Counted from the stretch's first letter, positions 1 to 9,572 are shown. The stretch is 64,000 nucleotides of DNA from Corynebacterium sp. (GCF_030532715.1 NZ_JAUNKO010000003.1:124001-188000); one strand, 5' to 3'. Notes: generated by a model not told the origin, from the sequence alone. Translations and numbers: made by a program.

Positions 1-1070
1 AGGCCGCCGCCGACGAGCACGGCCAGCAACACAATCACCGGGTGCAGATTCATGGCTTTGGATTGCAGCATCGGCGACAGCAGATTGCCCTCAAGCTGCT
101 GCACGAGGATGATGATCACCAGCACGCCCAGCGCCGTGGTTGGGCCGTTGGACACCAGCGCAACCAGCACGCTAATTGCGCCCGCGGAGATGGCGCCCAC
201 GATGGGGATAAAGCCGGCGAAGAATGTGAGCGTCGCTAAGACGAGGGCGAGGGGGACACCGAAGAACAGCAGGCCGATCCCGATAAACACGGCGTCGATA
301 AAGGAGACGATGGCTTGGGCGCGGATAAAACCCGCCAGCGTGTTCCAGGTACGCGACAAGACTTCCGTGAGGTGCCAGCCTGCGGTTTCGCCGACGCTGC
401 GGCGCACCCAGGGGATAAACTGGTCGCCGTCCTTTAAGAAGAAGAACGTGAGCACCAGCACCACACCAAGCGTCACCGCGATTGACGACGCCGTGGACAC
501 CCCCGCATACACGCCCGTTGCGATATTGCTCGCTTGGGCTTGCGCGCGACTGACCACCTCGTTGACCACTTGGTTGATCTGTTCGGCGTCGACGTTGAGT
601 GGCGGGCCCTTGATCCAGGTTTGGATGAACCGGATGCCGGACACGGCTTGATCGAACAAATCCTTGGATTGGTTTTGCACGCTGGGGGCCATGGCGGCGA
701 TCAGGGCACTCATGGCGCTGAACATTGCGATCAGCGTGACGGCGGCCGCAAGCCCGGGGGACATTCCACGATCGCGCAACCATTTTGTTGGTGGCCAAAG
801 TACGGTGCACACGAGTATGGCCAGCAAAATGGGCAGGAGTCCCTGCCACACTTGCGCCAAGCCGAGCCACAGGATGTAGCTGGCCACGGCCATGATGATG
901 AACCGCAATGCCCACCCCGCTACCCAGCGGCCGTCTTGGCCGAGGATCAGGGCGCGATCAACTTTTGGCGCTTGCCCGCTGGACATCGCCGGGGCCGGGG
1001 TGAGGTTCACCTCGGCGTCGCCTTCGACTACATGGACGATGGCTTCTGTTGGATCGGTGTTTTTACTCAT
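1..1070 (-). CDS. AI-2E family transporter (partial, C-terminus outside window)
   Basis: Read on the minus strand from an ATG at 1070, the frame stays open to the window edge (about 356 residues). A hydrophilic N-terminus of about 55 residues precedes two closely spaced membrane segments, then a long extracytoplasmic-type loop, then a series of hydrophobic helices. The order and the motifs FFLKDGDQF, FFAGFIPIVGAISAG and QQLEGNLLSPMLQSKA are those of the AI-2E (YdiK/PerM/TqsA) permease family. The family includes autoinducer exporters and Na+/H+ antiporters, so the substrate cannot be read from sequence. The last helices are missing because the window begins inside the gene. There is no convincing Shine-Dalgarno site before the ATG, so the exact start is less certain than the family. 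Confidence 0.85.
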   Translation of the reverse strand, partial: MSKNTDPTEAIVHVVEGDAEVNLTPAPAMSSGQAPKVDRALILGQDGRWVAGWALRFIIMAVASYILWLGLAQVWQGLLPILLAILVCTVLWPPTKWLRDRGMSPGLAAAVTLIAMFSAMSALIAAMAPSVQNQSKDLFDQAVSGIRFIQTWIKGPPLNVDAEQINQVVNEVVSRAQAQASNIATGVYAGVSTASSIAVTLGVVLVLTFFFLKDGDQFIPWVRRSVGETAGWHLTEVLSRTWNTLAGFIRAQAIVSFIDAVFIGIGLLFFGVPLALVLATLTFFAGFIPIVGAISAGAISVLVALVSNGPTTALGVLVIIILVQQLEGNLLSPMLQSKAMNLHPVIVLLAVLVGGG

Positions 1071-1181
1071 CGACCATAACTTTGCCACGGATAACCCCGA
1101 TAACCAACACTAATACGCAATATTGTTACCTAGGATTCCCGAGGTGAAACCGGGCCGCGGGGTATTCGCAAGGAGGTGCTT

Positions 1182-1262
1182 ATGGCAACATCGGGAACCC
1201 CGCACAAGGCGGGGACGCGATGCGCTCAGGGAACCTACTTGTTGGTTTCGCCCTTGATGTAG
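1182..1262 (+). CDS. possible 26-residue peptide with a very strong ribosome binding site
   Basis: A near-perfect Shine-Dalgarno sequence (AAGGAGGTG, 1170-1178) sits four bases before an ATG that opens a 26-codon frame ending at TAG 1260-1262. A possible -10 (TAGGAT, 1131-1136) lies upstream. The last codons run antisense to the 3' end of putA, and a putative putA terminator hairpin lies inside the frame. I recognise no family in the peptide. It may be a chance match, or a short leader or toxin-like peptide. Only the ribosome binding site argues for translation. Confidence 0.25.
   Translation: MATSGTPHKAGTRCAQGTYLLVSPLM
1198..1214 (-). terminator. probable putA terminator hairpin
   Basis: CCCCGC and GCGGGG form a 6-bp GC stem around a 5-nt loop, 20 to 37 bases beyond the putA stop. 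Read on the minus strand it is followed by TTCCC rather than a long T run, so termination strength is uncertain. Confidence 0.4.
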
Positions 1263-4200
1263 CCGAAACGATGCTTCGTCGTGGACACTGCTTGCTCCTT
1301 GAGGAAGTACAGCAGTTCACGGCGGCCGTCGGCGAGCACGGGGGCGTCGATAATAACGGAGCCGTTGAGGGCTGCCCATTCGTAAATGGTGCCGGGAACC
1401 GGAGCGTCGCCGATAGCGCGGATGCGGGAGTGCGGCGGGAACCACTCATGGGTCTCCAGGCGCCGCAGCTCGGTACCGGTGCGCAGGGCCGCCAGCTGCA
1501 GGCGGGCGAACTGCTCTTCATCATCGCCCACCACGTAAAGGGTCTCCAGTGGGCGGTAGCGGAACACGTTGGATTCACAACGCAGCCCGGTGAAGTCCTG
1601 TTCGACGCCGAACTCGGTACGCCACGCCAACTCGTCGAGCGCGGCGGCGCGACGCAGGAAGTCCGTGGTGGCCAGCTCGCGGAACTCCGGCTGCAGGCTC
1701 AGCGCCGGAACCTCAATGTCGGCCACGTCCTCCCAGGTGCCCAGCTGCGCCACATAGTTCGGGCCGCCAGCCTTCGCGCCGACGCCCACGGAGGAGTTCT
1801 TCCACCCGCCGAAGGGTTGGCGCTGCACAATTGCGCCGGTGATGCCACGGTTGATGTAGGCGTTGCCGACTTCCACCTTGTCCTTCCACAGGGCGATTTC
1901 GTCCTCATCGAGGGAGTGGATGCCGCCGGTCAGGCCGAAGCCGGTGCTGTTTTGCCATTCGATGGCCTCCTCCAGGGAGGAGGCGTGCATGATGCCCAAG
2001 ACGGGGCCAAAGCACTCGTGGGTGTGGAACCAGCTGCCGGGGCGCACATTGTCCCGGATGCCGGGCGACCACAGGGTGCCTTCCTCGTTGAGCTTCTCCG
2101 GCTTGACCAGCCAGGTTTCGCCGCTTTCCAGTTTGGTGAGGCCGCGCAGCAGTTTTTCGCCGGGGGGCGAAATCAGACCGTTCATGGTGGTGGAAAGCTC
2201 GTGGCCGTAGCCGACGCGGAGGGTGCGGGTGGCGTCGATGAGCTGGTCGGTGAAGCGCCCCACGTCGCCGACCAGGATGACCAAGGAAGCGGCGGAGCAC
2301 TTTTGCCCGGCGTGCCCGAACGCGGACTTATACACGTCCGCAACCGCCAAGTCCGGGTCTGCGGAAGGCGTCACGATAATGGCGTTCTTGCCGGAGGTTT
2401 CCGCGTGAATATTCATCTCCGGCTTCCACCCGCGGAACAGCGACGCGGTTTCGGAAGCGCCGGTAAGGATAATGGCGTCTACGTCCGGGTGGGACATCAA
2501 GCGGCGCCCCGCGTCTGCCTCGTCGGTGTGCAGCAGCTGCACCAAATCCTCGCCGATGCCGGCTTTCCGCAGGGCGGAGACGGCGACCTCGGCGCACAGG
2601 CGCACTTCGGGGGCGGGTTTCAAAATGGCCTTCGCACCGGCCGCGATGGAGGCGAAGACGCCGCCCAGCGGGATGGCTACGGGGAAGTTCCATGGGGAAG
2701 CCACCACCACCAAGTCGTGGGGCGTAAAGGTGGAATAGCTGGGCGTATTCAGCGCGTTGGCGCATTGCGCGTAGTAGCGCGCGAAGTCGATGGCTTCGGA
2801 GACTTCGGGGTCTGCCTCGGCGATGGTTTTGCCCGCCTCGTGCGTCATCACGCCGAGCAGTTCTTGGCGGATGTTTTCCAGCTCGTCGGCGGCGCGGTTG
2901 AGCAGGGTGGTGCGTTCCGCGACGTCGAGACGCGGGGAGGTGCGCAAGGTCTCCACGGCAGCATCAACCACGTCCACGTCGGTGATGAGCTCCCACTCCG
3001 GCTGCGGATCGCTCAACTCGCGCGCCCACTCCAGGGTAGTGAGCAGCGCAGGGTCGGAATCGGAAGCGTTCATGGTCACCGGCGTGGTCAGGCGGCGGGA
3101 ATCCTCCGCGACGTCCCAGCGGCGCGCCACGGACTGGCGGAAGCGCACTTCCTGCTCCGAAAGGTCCCCGCCAAACAGCGCGTACAGGAAGTTCTCGGGG
3201 GCGCCGTTTTCCTCAAGGCGGCGCACCAGGTAGCTCACGGCCACGTCGAAGTCCTCGGCGTGCACTACCGGCGTGTACAGAATGACGGTGCCCACGGCTT
3301 GGCGCACAGCCTCAGCCTGCGCGGGTGCCATACCCTGCAGCATTTCGACGTCCAGTTGCGCCTCGACGCCGCGCTCAACGCTGAGCTCGTAGGCCGTCGC
3401 CACCGAAAACAGGTTGTGGGAGGCGATGCCCACGCGGACATTTTCATGCTCGGGGCGCAGGATATAGTCCATCATCCGCAGATAGTTGGCGTCCACATCT
3501 TCCTTGGTCGCGTACGGCGCCGGGTACCAACCGTGCAGTTCCGCATCAACCTTTTCCATGGAAAGGTTCGCGCCTTTGACCAGGCGAATCTTAATTTTCG
3601 CCCCGCCGGCCTCCGCGCGGCGCTTGGCAAACTTAGCCAGCCGCTGCAACGCGGGGAACGAATCCGGCAGGTAGGCCTGCAAAACGATGCCGGCCTCGAG
3701 GCCGAGGAATTCTTCCTCCATGAGGAGTTCCTCGAACAGGCGGATGGTCACATGAAGGTCCTTGTATTCCTCCATGTCCAGGTTGATAAAGGGATGCGGG
3801 TCGCGCTGCATGGCCAGGCGATACAGGGGACGCAGGCGCTCCTTGAGCAGTTCCGTGCTGCCGTCAATATCCCACGGGTTGAGCTGCGCCACCACGGAGG
3901 TGGCCTTGATGGACACGTAATCCACGCGCGGGTTCTTCAACAACTCCATGGTGCGGCGCAAGCGATTGTTCGCCTCCCCGTCGCCGAGCACGGCCTCGCC
4001 GAGGAGGTTCACGTTCAACCGATAGCCCCGCTCGCGGGACTCATCCAGCAACTTGTTCAGCGCCTTGCCCTCTGCGTCGAGGACGAGGTGGCTGACCATT
4101 TGGCGCAGGCGAGTGCGGGCGGCCGGCATAATCACGTGAGGCAGGAACTTGGCCATTTTCGCGCCGGTGGACACCAAGGTGCGGTCCACGGGGCCGATAA

Positions 4201-4444
4201 AGTCCGGCAGTTTATCGTCGGTAAGTTTGGCGAGCTCGCGGGCGGCGACGTTGTTATCGTGCGGGCGGGCCACACGGTCCACGAAGCGCATGGTGAACTC
4301 CACGCCGGTGGGGTCGTGCACCATAGCGGCGAGCTGTTCGGTGCTCTTCGACTTCGCTGCGTTTTGTTCCGCGGCGAGCCATTCGTGGGCGCGGGCAACT
4401 ACTTTTTCTTGAAGCTTTTCCAGGTCACGGTTGACGTACGTCAT
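1235..4444 (-). CDS. putA: bifunctional proline dehydrogenase / L-glutamate gamma-semialdehyde dehydrogenase
   Basis: PutA oxidises proline to pyrroline-5-carboxylate with FAD, and then the semialdehyde to glutamate with NAD+, channelling the intermediate between domains. The N-terminal part (about residues 30-450) carries the proline dehydrogenase barrel, with the segments LNVNLLGEAVLGD and IRLVKGAN. The rest is an aldehyde dehydrogenase, with the base Glu near 681 in HAETSGKN and the nucleophile Cys near 716 in GQKCSAAS. No ribbon-helix-helix DNA-binding domain is present at the N-terminus, so it should be a catabolic enzyme without the autorepressor role of the enterobacterial protein. I chose the ATG at 4444 (protein MTYVNRD..., 1069 aa), which has AAGAAGG upstream. 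A GTG at 4474 would add 10 residues but has no ribosome binding site. It is transcribed away from dnaK. Confidence 0.95.
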   Translation of the reverse strand: MTYVNRDLEKLQEKVVARAHEWLAAEQNAAKSKSTEQLAAMVHDPTGVEFTMRFVDRVARPHDNNVAARELAKLTDDKLPDFIGPVDRTLVSTGAKMAKFLPHVIMPAARTRLRQMVSHLVLDAEGKALNKLLDESRERGYRLNVNLLGEAVLGDGEANNRLRRTMELLKNPRVDYVSIKATSVVAQLNPWDIDGSTELLKERLRPLYRLAMQRDPHPFINLDMEEYKDLHVTIRLFEELLMEEEFLGLEAGIVLQAYLPDSFPALQRLAKFAKRRAEAGGAKIKIRLVKGANLSMEKVDAELHGWYPAPYATKEDVDANYLRMMDYILRPEHENVRVGIASHNLFSVATAYELSVERGVEAQLDVEMLQGMAPAQAEAVRQAVGTVILYTPVVHAEDFDVAVSYLVRRLEENGAPENFLYALFGGDLSEQEVRFRQSVARRWDVAEDSRRLTTPVTMNASDSDPALLTTLEWARELSDPQPEWELITDVDVVDAAVETLRTSPRLDVAERTTLLNRAADELENIRQELLGVMTHEAGKTIAEADPEVSEAIDFARYYAQCANALNTPSYSTFTPHDLVVVASPWNFPVAIPLGGVFASIAAGAKAILKPAPEVRLCAEVAVSALRKAGIGEDLVQLLHTDEADAGRRLMSHPDVDAIILTGASETASLFRGWKPEMNIHAETSGKNAIIVTPSADPDLAVADVYKSAFGHAGQKCSAASLVILVGDVGRFTDQLIDATRTLRVGYGHELSTTMNGLISPPGEKLLRGLTKLESGETWLVKPEKLNEEGTLWSPGIRDNVRPGSWFHTHECFGPVLGIMHASSLEEAIEWQNSTGFGLTGGIHSLDEDEIALWKDKVEVGNAYINRGITGAIVQRQPFGGWKNSSVGVGAKAGGPNYVAQLGTWEDVADIEVPALSLQPEFRELATTDFLRRAAALDELAWRTEFGVEQDFTGLRCESNVFRYRPLETLYVVGDDEEQFARLQLAALRTGTELRRLETHEWFPPHSRIRAIGDAPVPGTIYEWAALNGSVIIDAPVLADGRRELLYFLKEQAVSTTKHRFGYIKGETNK

Positions 4445-4474
4445 GGCGGAGAGGTGATCCTTCTTGTCGTGCAC

Positions 4475-4858
4475 ACATGTGCGAATGGAGGGGGATGGCT
4501 AGGGGGTGGTACGCAAGAAGGTGGGGGGCCGGTCGCCTGCTGGCCGGATCCGCCCGCCGACAGCCTGCGGCGCCAAGGTATAGGACAACGCCCGACCGGT
4601 GGGAAGGGCTACCTTGAAGGGCTCACGCAATAGTGGCTCGCTTTCATGAAACGCGGGTGATGGCGGTGATCTCTGCCGAACATAACGGATTTTATGGCTT
4701 GCGTCACCTAAAGGCTAGAGGGGGTAAGGGTGGGGTTGGGCGCGCGCGCAGTAGCCCTGATGTTCGGTGTTAAACCGCCGTCGTTGAGTGCGTCGCGCCA
4801 AACCCCGTGTTCGGTAGTGTGCAACCCTACTTTTGGTGCGCCTACCTGCAATAACAAA
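4475..4858. other. putA-dnaK intergenic region, putA side
   Basis: No credible gene is seen here. On the minus strand a TAAAAT hexamer (4689-4694) could be a putA -10, giving a leader of over 200 nt, and a perfect palindrome TTTCATGAAA (4642-4651) lies between it and putA. An AGGGGGTA stretch at 4727-4734 resembles half of a RamA-type G tract. All three are pattern matches only. Confidence 0.3.
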
Positions 4859-4874
4859 AAAAGTTGAGTCTGTC

Positions 4875-4904
4875 GGGAACAACTTTGATAGATAGTCCGT
4901 TATA
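4875..4904 (+). promoter_or_regulatory. ECF (SigH-like) promoter of dnaK
   Basis: GGGAAC (4875-4880) and GTTATA (4899-4904) are separated by 18 nt, matching the GGAA-N16-20-GTT pattern of actinobacterial SigH-type promoters, which drive dnaK in related species. The -35 lies in the loop of an inverted repeat, AAAGTTG (4860-4866) and CAACTTT (4880-4886). The expected transcript start is near 4910, leaving a leader of about 130 nt that contains the HAIR element. Confidence 0.7.
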
Positions 4905-4916
4905 CGATGTGAAAAG

Positions 4917-4937
4917 CTTGAGTGGTTCTCGCTCAAG
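4917..4937 (+). promoter_or_regulatory. HAIR operator (HspR-binding site) upstream of dnaK
   Basis: CTTGAGT, a 7-nt spacer and GCTCAAG form the inverted repeat known as HAIR (consensus CTTGAGT-N7-ACTCAAG), with one mismatch in the right arm. HspR, encoded by the last gene of this operon, binds HAIR in actinobacteria and represses dnaK until DnaK is titrated by unfolded protein. The element lies downstream of the ECF promoter and overlaps the expected -35 zone of a possible second promoter with TAGAGT (4946-4951) as -10. A lone half-site (GTTGAGT) follows at 4963-4969. Confidence 0.9.
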
Positions 4938-5038
4938 GTGGCTGCTAGAGTGGTCATCGAAGGTTGAGTGTCGCAATGTCAATCTCGGGCTTTGAGAATG
5001 TTGCACTACGAACCCTAAACATCAGGAGGAAACAAAAT

Positions 5039-6868
5039 ATGGGACGCGCAGTAGGCATTGACCTCGGCACCACGAACTCGGTTGTCGCCGTACTCGAAGG
5101 CGGCGAGCCGGTAGTTATCGCCAACGCTGAGGGCTCGCGCACCACCCCGTCGGTGGTGGCATTTGCAAAAAACGGTGAGGTTTTGGTCGGCCAGTCCGCA
5201 AAGAACCAGGCCGTGACCAACGTTGACCGCACCATCCGGTCCGTGAAGCGCCACATGGGCGAAGACTGGAACGTTGGTATCGACGAAAAGAAGTACACCC
5301 CGCAGGAAATCTCCGCCCGCACGCTGATGAAGCTGAAGCGCGACGCGGAAGCATACCTGGGTGAAGAAGTTACCGACGCCGTGATTACCGTCCCGGCCTA
5401 CTTCGAAGACGCGCAGCGCCAGGCAACCAAGGAAGCCGGCCAGATCGCAGGCTTGAACGTGCTCCGCATTATCAACGAGCCCACCGCCGCGGCACTCGCC
5501 TACGGTTTGGAGAAGGGCGACAAGGAGCAGACCATCCTGGTGTTCGACCTCGGTGGCGGCACCTTTGACGTGTCCCTGCTGGAAATCGGCGACGGCGTTG
5601 TGGAGGTGCGTGCGACCGCCGGCGACAACTCGCTCGGTGGCGACGACTGGGATCAGCGCATCGTGGATTGGTTGGTGGAAAAGTTCAAGGCCACCTCCGG
5701 CATTGACCTCACCAAGGACAAGATGGCTATGCAGCGCCTGCGGGAAGCCGCGGAAAAGGCCAAGATCGAACTTTCCGCAGCCCAGAGCGCCAGCATCAAC
5801 CTGCCGTACATCACGGTGGATGCGGACAAGAACCCGCTGTTCTTGGATGAGACGCTGTCCCGCACGGAATTCCAGCGCATCACCCAAGACCTGCTGGACC
5901 GCACCAAGGCGCCGTTCAACCAGGTAATCAAGGACGCTGGCGTGTCCATCAAGGACGTGGACCATGTGGTGCTCGTTGGTGGTTCCACCCGCATGCCTGC
6001 TGTCACCGAACTGGTCAAGGAGCTCACCGGCGGCCGCGAGCCCAACAAGGGCGTGAACCCGGATGAGGTTGTGGCTGTTGGTGCCGCGCTTCAGGCTGGC
6101 GTGATCCGCGGCGAGGTGAAGGACGTGCTGCTGCTGGACGTCACCCCGCTTTCCCTGGGCATTGAAACCAAGGGCGGCGTGATGACCAAGCTCATCGAGC
6201 GCAACACCGCTATCCCGACGACCCGTTCGGAAACCTTCACCACGGCGGAAGACAACCAGCCGTCGGTGCAAATCCAGGTGTTCCAGGGCGAGCGTGAGAT
6301 CGCGGCGCACAACAAGCTGCTTGGTTCCTTCGAGCTCGGCGGTATCGCACCCGCGCCGCGTGGCCTGCCGCAGATCGAGGTGACCTTTGACATTGACGTC
6401 AACGGCATCGTGCACGTGACCGCCAAGGATAAGGGCACCGGCAAGGAAAACACCATCAAGATTCAGGATGGTTCCGGGTTGTCGCAGGAAGAAATTGATC
6501 GCATGATCAAGGACGCCGAGACCCACGCCGAGGAGGATAAGCGCCGCCGCGAGGAGCAGGAAGTGCGGAACTCCGCGGAGTCCATGGTGTACCAGACCCG
6601 TAAGTTTGTTACGGAGAACGAGGAGAAGATCTCCAGCGACATCAAGGATAAAGTCGAAGCCGCAGCCAAGGACGTGGAAGAGGCACTCAAGGGTGAAGAT
6701 ATCAACGCCATTAAGACGGCCGTCGATAATCTTTCTACGGTGTCGCAGGAGCTCGGTAAAGCCATCTACGAAGCTGAAGCCGCGAGCGCGTCTGCTTCCG
6801 CCGACGGTGCTACGGAAAACGACGTTGTGGACGCCGAAGTAGTTGACGAGGAAGAAGAAAAGAAGTGA
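5039..6868 (+). CDS. dnaK: molecular chaperone DnaK (Hsp70)
   Basis: This is the ATP-dependent Hsp70 chaperone that binds exposed hydrophobic segments and, with DnaJ and GrpE, refolds proteins or hands aggregates to ClpB. The 609-residue protein has the phosphate-binding loop GIDLGTTNS at its start, [10 protein letters not shown] near residue 178, the [18 protein letters not shown] segment between nucleotide and substrate domains, and an acidic tail ending [10 protein letters not shown] chose the ATG at 5039, preceded by AGGAGG. The frame is open for 25 more codons upstream, but these lack a ribosome binding site and would be an odd extension for the family. It is the first gene of dnaK-grpE-dnaJ-hspR. 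Control by an ECF promoter and HAIR is visible upstream. Confidence 0.99.
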   Translation: MGRAVGIDLGTTNSVVAVLEGGEPVVIANAEGSRTTPSVVAFAKNGEVLVGQSAKNQAVTNVDRTIRSVKRHMGEDWNVGIDEKKYTPQEISARTLMKLKRDAEAYLGEEVTDAVITVPAYFEDAQRQATKEAGQIAGLNVLRIINEPTAAALAYGLEKGDKEQTILVFDLGGGTFDVSLLEIGDGVVEVRATAGDNSLGGDDWDQRIVDWLVEKFKATSGIDLTKDKMAMQRLREAAEKAKIELSAAQSASINLPYITVDADKNPLFLDETLSRTEFQRITQDLLDRTKAPFNQVIKDAGVSIKDVDHVVLVGGSTRMPAVTELVKELTGGREPNKGVNPDEVVAVGAALQAGVIRGEVKDVLLLDVTPLSLGIETKGGVMTKLIERNTAIPTTRSETFTTAEDNQPSVQIQVFQGEREIAAHNKLLGSFELGGIAPAPRGLPQIEVTFDIDVNGIVHVTAKDKGTGKENTIKIQDGSGLSQEEIDRMIKDAETHAEEDKRRREEQEVRNSAESMVYQTRKFVTENEEKISSDIKDKVEAAAKDVEEALKGEDINAIKTAVDNLSTVSQELGKAIYEAEAASASASADGATENDVVDAEVVDEEEEKK

Positions 6869-7455
6869 GTGACAGCCCGCGTGACCCGAAGCTCGACGCC
6901 GCGATCGACGAAGCGTTAGCCGAAGCCGAGGCAGCAGCCGCAGACGCCGAAGCTACCGAAGACGCCGATACGGAAGCGCCTGCGGAGGGCACCGAGGTCG
7001 AACCAGACCACGACGGCGACGGCGAAGTCTCCGAAATTGAATCGGAACTTGCCGAACGCACCGAGGATCTGTTGCGCATCACCGCCGAATACACAAACTA
7101 TCGACGTCGCACCGAGCGGGAACGCACCGTAGCGATAGAGATGGCGAAAGCACAGGTTGTGACCTCGTTGCTGCCGTTGCTCGACGACCTTGACTTGGCC
7201 GAACAGCACGGCGCGCTCGAGGAAGCCGGGCCGTTGAAATCACTGAACGACAAGTTCCGTGCCACCCTCACCGGCTTGCACGTCGCTGAGTTCGGCGCGG
7301 AAGGCGACGAATTTGACCCGGAGCGGCACGAGGCAGTCCAGGACTTTTCCGAGTCCGACGACAAAGTGATCGGAACCGTGCTGCGGCGCGGGTACGTCAT
7401 GGGCGATCGGCTGCTTCGTACCGCCATGGTGATCATCGCTGATCGCAAAAACTAA
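6865..7455 (+). CDS. grpE: nucleotide exchange factor GrpE
   Basis: GrpE opens the DnaK nucleotide pocket to release ADP. The 196-residue protein starts with a very acidic, Ala/Glu-rich segment (about 55 residues), then a long helix for dimerisation around [19 protein letters not shown], then the beta domain with [10 protein letters not shown] and the typical ending [17 protein letters not shown]. It starts at a GTG that overlaps the dnaK stop by four bases (GTGA), so it is probably translated by coupling with dnaK. The hairpin after it may lower expression of dnaJ and hspR relative to dnaK-grpE. Confidence 0.97.
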   Translation: MSDSPRDPKLDAAIDEALAEAEAAAADAEATEDADTEAPAEGTEVEPDHDGDGEVSEIESELAERTEDLLRITAEYTNYRRRTERERTVAIEMAKAQVVTSLLPLLDDLDLAEQHGALEEAGPLKSLNDKFRATLTGLHVAEFGAEGDEFDPERHEAVQDFSESDDKVIGTVLRRGYVMGDRLLRTAMVIIADRKN

Positions 7456-7461
7456 GCCACA

Positions 7462-7490
7462 GCGGGTCCGCCACAATTGTGTGGGCCCGC
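7462..7490 (+). other. intergenic hairpin between grpE and dnaJ
   Basis: An imperfect GC-rich inverted repeat, with GCGGG and CCACA arms around a CACAATTGTG core (7472-7481), lies just after the grpE stop. No T run follows, so it is more likely an mRNA-stabilising or attenuating structure than a full terminator. Confidence 0.45.
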
Positions 7491-7555
7491 CTGTGCATGT
7501 CATCCGTGCAAGGTTGCACACAACGTTTTAGCCTTTAGGAAGGAGGAGCCCAGTA

Positions 7556-8704
7556 ATGCGAAGTGAATGGGCGGAAAAAGACTACTATGCGGACCTGGGT
7601 GTTTCCTCGTCCGCAAGCGCTGATGAAATCAAACGTGCGTACCGCACCCTCGCCCGGGCAAACCACCCCGACAAAAATCCGGGAGATCAAAGCGCCGAGC
7701 GGCGTTTCAAAAAGGCCGCGGAGGCCTACGACGTGCTCGGAGACGAATCCAAGCGTGCCGAATACGATGAGTTCAAACGCACCTTTGCCTCAGGCGGGTT
7801 CGGTGGACTCGGAGGCTATGGTGCCGGGTTTCGCGGACAAGACTTCTCGGATATTTTCGGCGGGGGAGGATATAGCCAGGACGGCGGTTTTGGTGACATC
7901 TTCAGTGGCCTTTTCAACCGCGGTGGTGCTACTCGCAACACGGCTCGGGCTACGCGAGGCGCCGACGTGGAAACGGAAATCACTCTAGATTTCCGGGAAG
8001 CGGCCAAGGGTACGGTGATCCCCATTCAACTCACCGGCCAGGCGCCGTGTTCCGCTTGCCACGGTTCCGGCTCCCGGACCGGCAGCACCACCACCTGCAC
8101 CACCTGCCACGGTTCCGGCTACCGCAGCGAAAGCCGCGGGGCGTTCGGGCTTTCCGCCCCCTGCGAGGATTGCGACGGCACCGGCCAGCGCGTCACCGAC
8201 CCCTGCCACGAATGCTCCGGCTTGGGTACCGTGCACCGCACACGCTCCATTACGGTGCGTATTCCCGCCGGCGTCGTTGACGGGCAGAAAGTGCGGCTGG
8301 CGGGTAAAGGCGAAGCGGGACCGAAGGGGAAACCCGCCGGCGACCTCTTCGTCACCGTGCACGTGCGTGCCGACGCCGTGTTCACCAGGAGCGGCGACGA
8401 CCTCGAGGTTACCGTCCCCGTGAGCTTCGCCGAACTTGCCCTCGGGGATACCGTCAGCGTTCCGACCTTGGATACACCAGTGCGGGTGAAAATCCCTGCC
8501 GGTACGCCGAATGGTCGCACGTTGCGGGTGCGGGGCCGCGGGGTTCCGAAGCGGGACGGGAGTGCGGGTGACCTTCTCGTGACGGTCAACGTGACCGTAC
8601 CTAAGGATCTCAGCGCCGTATCCGCCACTGCGCTGCGTACCTACGCAGAAGCAGAACGCGCGTCTGGTTTCGACCCCCGTGAAGGATGGGCGGGTGCGCC
8701 ATGA
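7556..8704 (+). CDS. dnaJ: co-chaperone DnaJ (Hsp40, type I)
   Basis: DnaJ delivers substrates to DnaK and stimulates its ATPase. The 382-residue protein has the full type I layout: a J domain with HPDKNPG near residue 37, a Gly/Phe-rich linker, four zinc-binding repeats ([32 protein letters not shown]) and the C-terminal beta domains. A strong AGGAGG lies before the ATG. The stop overlaps the hspR start in ATGA. Corynebacteria usually carry a second dnaJ elsewhere; this copy is the operon-linked one because it sits between grpE and hspR. Confidence 0.97.
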   Translation: MRSEWAEKDYYADLGVSSSASADEIKRAYRTLARANHPDKNPGDQSAERRFKKAAEAYDVLGDESKRAEYDEFKRTFASGGFGGLGGYGAGFRGQDFSDIFGGGGYSQDGGFGDIFSGLFNRGGATRNTARATRGADVETEITLDFREAAKGTVIPIQLTGQAPCSACHGSGSRTGSTTTCTTCHGSGYRSESRGAFGLSAPCEDCDGTGQRVTDPCHECSGLGTVHRTRSITVRIPAGVVDGQKVRLAGKGEAGPKGKPAGDLFVTVHVRADAVFTRSGDDLEVTVPVSFAELALGDTVSVPTLDTPVRVKIPAGTPNGRTLRVRGRGVPKRDGSAGDLLVTVNVTVPKDLSAVSATALRTYAEAERASGFDPREGWAGAP

Positions 8705-9114
8705 CCGGGCACGAGTCCGAAGCGGAATTTTTTGTCATCTCCGTAGCGGCCGAACTTGCAGGAATGCACGCCCAAACACTTCGTGCCTACGACAGGCTCG
8801 GTTTGGTGACGCCCATGCGATCCCGGGGCGGGGGGCGCCGGTATTCGCGGCACGATGTGGATTTGCTGCGCGAAATCCACCGCCTAAGTCAGGAGGAGGG
8901 CGTCAACCTCGCTGGGATCAAAACGATTATTGCGCTGGATCGGGAAAACGACCGGCTGCGGCGCGATAATGAGGAACTTCGGGCCCAAATCGAAGAACTC
9001 CAAGCCGAGAATGAGCGGTTGCGCACCGAGCAGTCCCGGCCACGAGGCGAAATCGTCCATGTGCCACGTTCGACAGCTGTGGTGATGTGGCAGCCACGTC
9101 AGCGCAGGCGTTGA
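8701..9114 (+). CDS. hspR: heat-shock repressor HspR (MerR family)
   Basis: HspR binds HAIR inverted repeats and represses the dnaK operon and clpB; DnaK is its co-repressor. The 137-residue protein has the MerR-type winged helix, with [20 protein letters not shown] and RGGGRRYS in the first 50 residues. A Glu/Arg-rich coiled coil follows (about residues 80-110), then a basic tail. The ATG overlaps the dnaJ stop by four bases. Both expected operators are visible in this window (4917-4937 and 15611-15631), so the circuit is self-contained here. Confidence 0.95.
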   Translation: MTGHESEAEFFVISVAAELAGMHAQTLRAYDRLGLVTPMRSRGGGRRYSRHDVDLLREIHRLSQEEGVNLAGIKTIIALDRENDRLRRDNEELRAQIEELQAENERLRTEQSRPRGEIVHVPRSTAVVMWQPRQRRR

Positions 9115-9121
9115 TGAGTAG

Positions 9122-9155
9122 AAAAGCCCGCGGAGGTACGCTCTGCGGGCTTTTT
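9122..9155 (+). terminator. intrinsic terminator after hspR
   Basis: AAAAGCCCGC and GCGGGCTTTT form a perfect 10-bp stem with a partly paired loop, running into TTTTT. It closes the dnaK-grpE-dnaJ-hspR operon. Confidence 0.92.
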
Positions 9156-9370
9156 GTATGCCCTAGATCACATAACTAAAGGGAAGTGCTCCGATAGTGG
9201 TTTTCTGCACTCCGCTTATTCGTATTCCCTAGCGTCATTTCGGTATGTTGAGAAATTAGCAATAGTGCTTACAGGTAGTATTTTGCAGCGCATAAGTACT
9301 GTGGTGATTCAGGCGACCGGTACATCATAGATGTTGGTTGAGCGTGTGATATGCAGAGCCTTAACGCAGG

Positions 9371-9436
9371 TTGGGGGCACCTTCGGTGTGAAAAATTGGT
9401 ATAATATGCCGAGTTCAGGGGGTGACTGTTGGGGGA
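9371..9436 (+). promoter_or_regulatory. possible RamA-type G-tract cluster and extended -10 upstream of ald
   Basis: Three runs of five G (TTGGGGGC at 9371, AGGGGGT at 9417-9423, TGGGGGA at 9430-9436) resemble the tandem G/C stretches bound by RamA, which activates ald in C. glutamicum. Between them is a consensus extended -10 (TGGTATAAT, 9397-9405), so a transcript could start near 9412, about 220 nt before ald. The remaining stretch from 9156 to 9370 is AT-richer and shows no gene that I believe. Confidence 0.4.
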
Positions 9437-9543
9437 GCTTGCCGGCAATAGCAAAATTTGCCGCGCCGTTGCGAAATGCCTGCAAATAGGCGGAGTAAAC
9501 CCGCGCGTCAAGCCTGCAAAGTGGGAAAAGTTTAAAAATATGA

Positions 9544-9572
9544 TTTACAACACGTGTAGGCGTGGTTAGGCT
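9544..9572 (+). promoter_or_regulatory. probable ald promoter
   Basis: TTTACA (-35, 9544-9549) and TAGGCT (-10, 9567-9572) are 17 nt apart. An 8-bp palindrome ACACGTGT (9550-9557) fills the start of the spacer, where a regulator could block or activate RNA polymerase. The predicted transcript start is near 9579, giving a leader of about 50 nt. Confidence 0.55.

Noticed and set aside
1220..4633. A 1137-codon open frame on the plus strand opposite putA.
   Set aside because: It mirrors the codon bias of putA in a high-GC genome, its product is rich in Gly/His/Val/Gln without any domain, and it has no ribosome binding site.
5015..6526. A 503-codon frame opposite dnaK, and similar long frames opposite clpB (16009-17748), ald (9787-11199) and pta (34520-36022).
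   Set aside because: All are antisense shadows of highly biased genes and encode no recognisable motif.
9269..9511. An 80-codon minus-strand frame in the region upstream of ald.
   Set aside because: No ribosome binding site, no family features, and it covers the promoter elements of ald.
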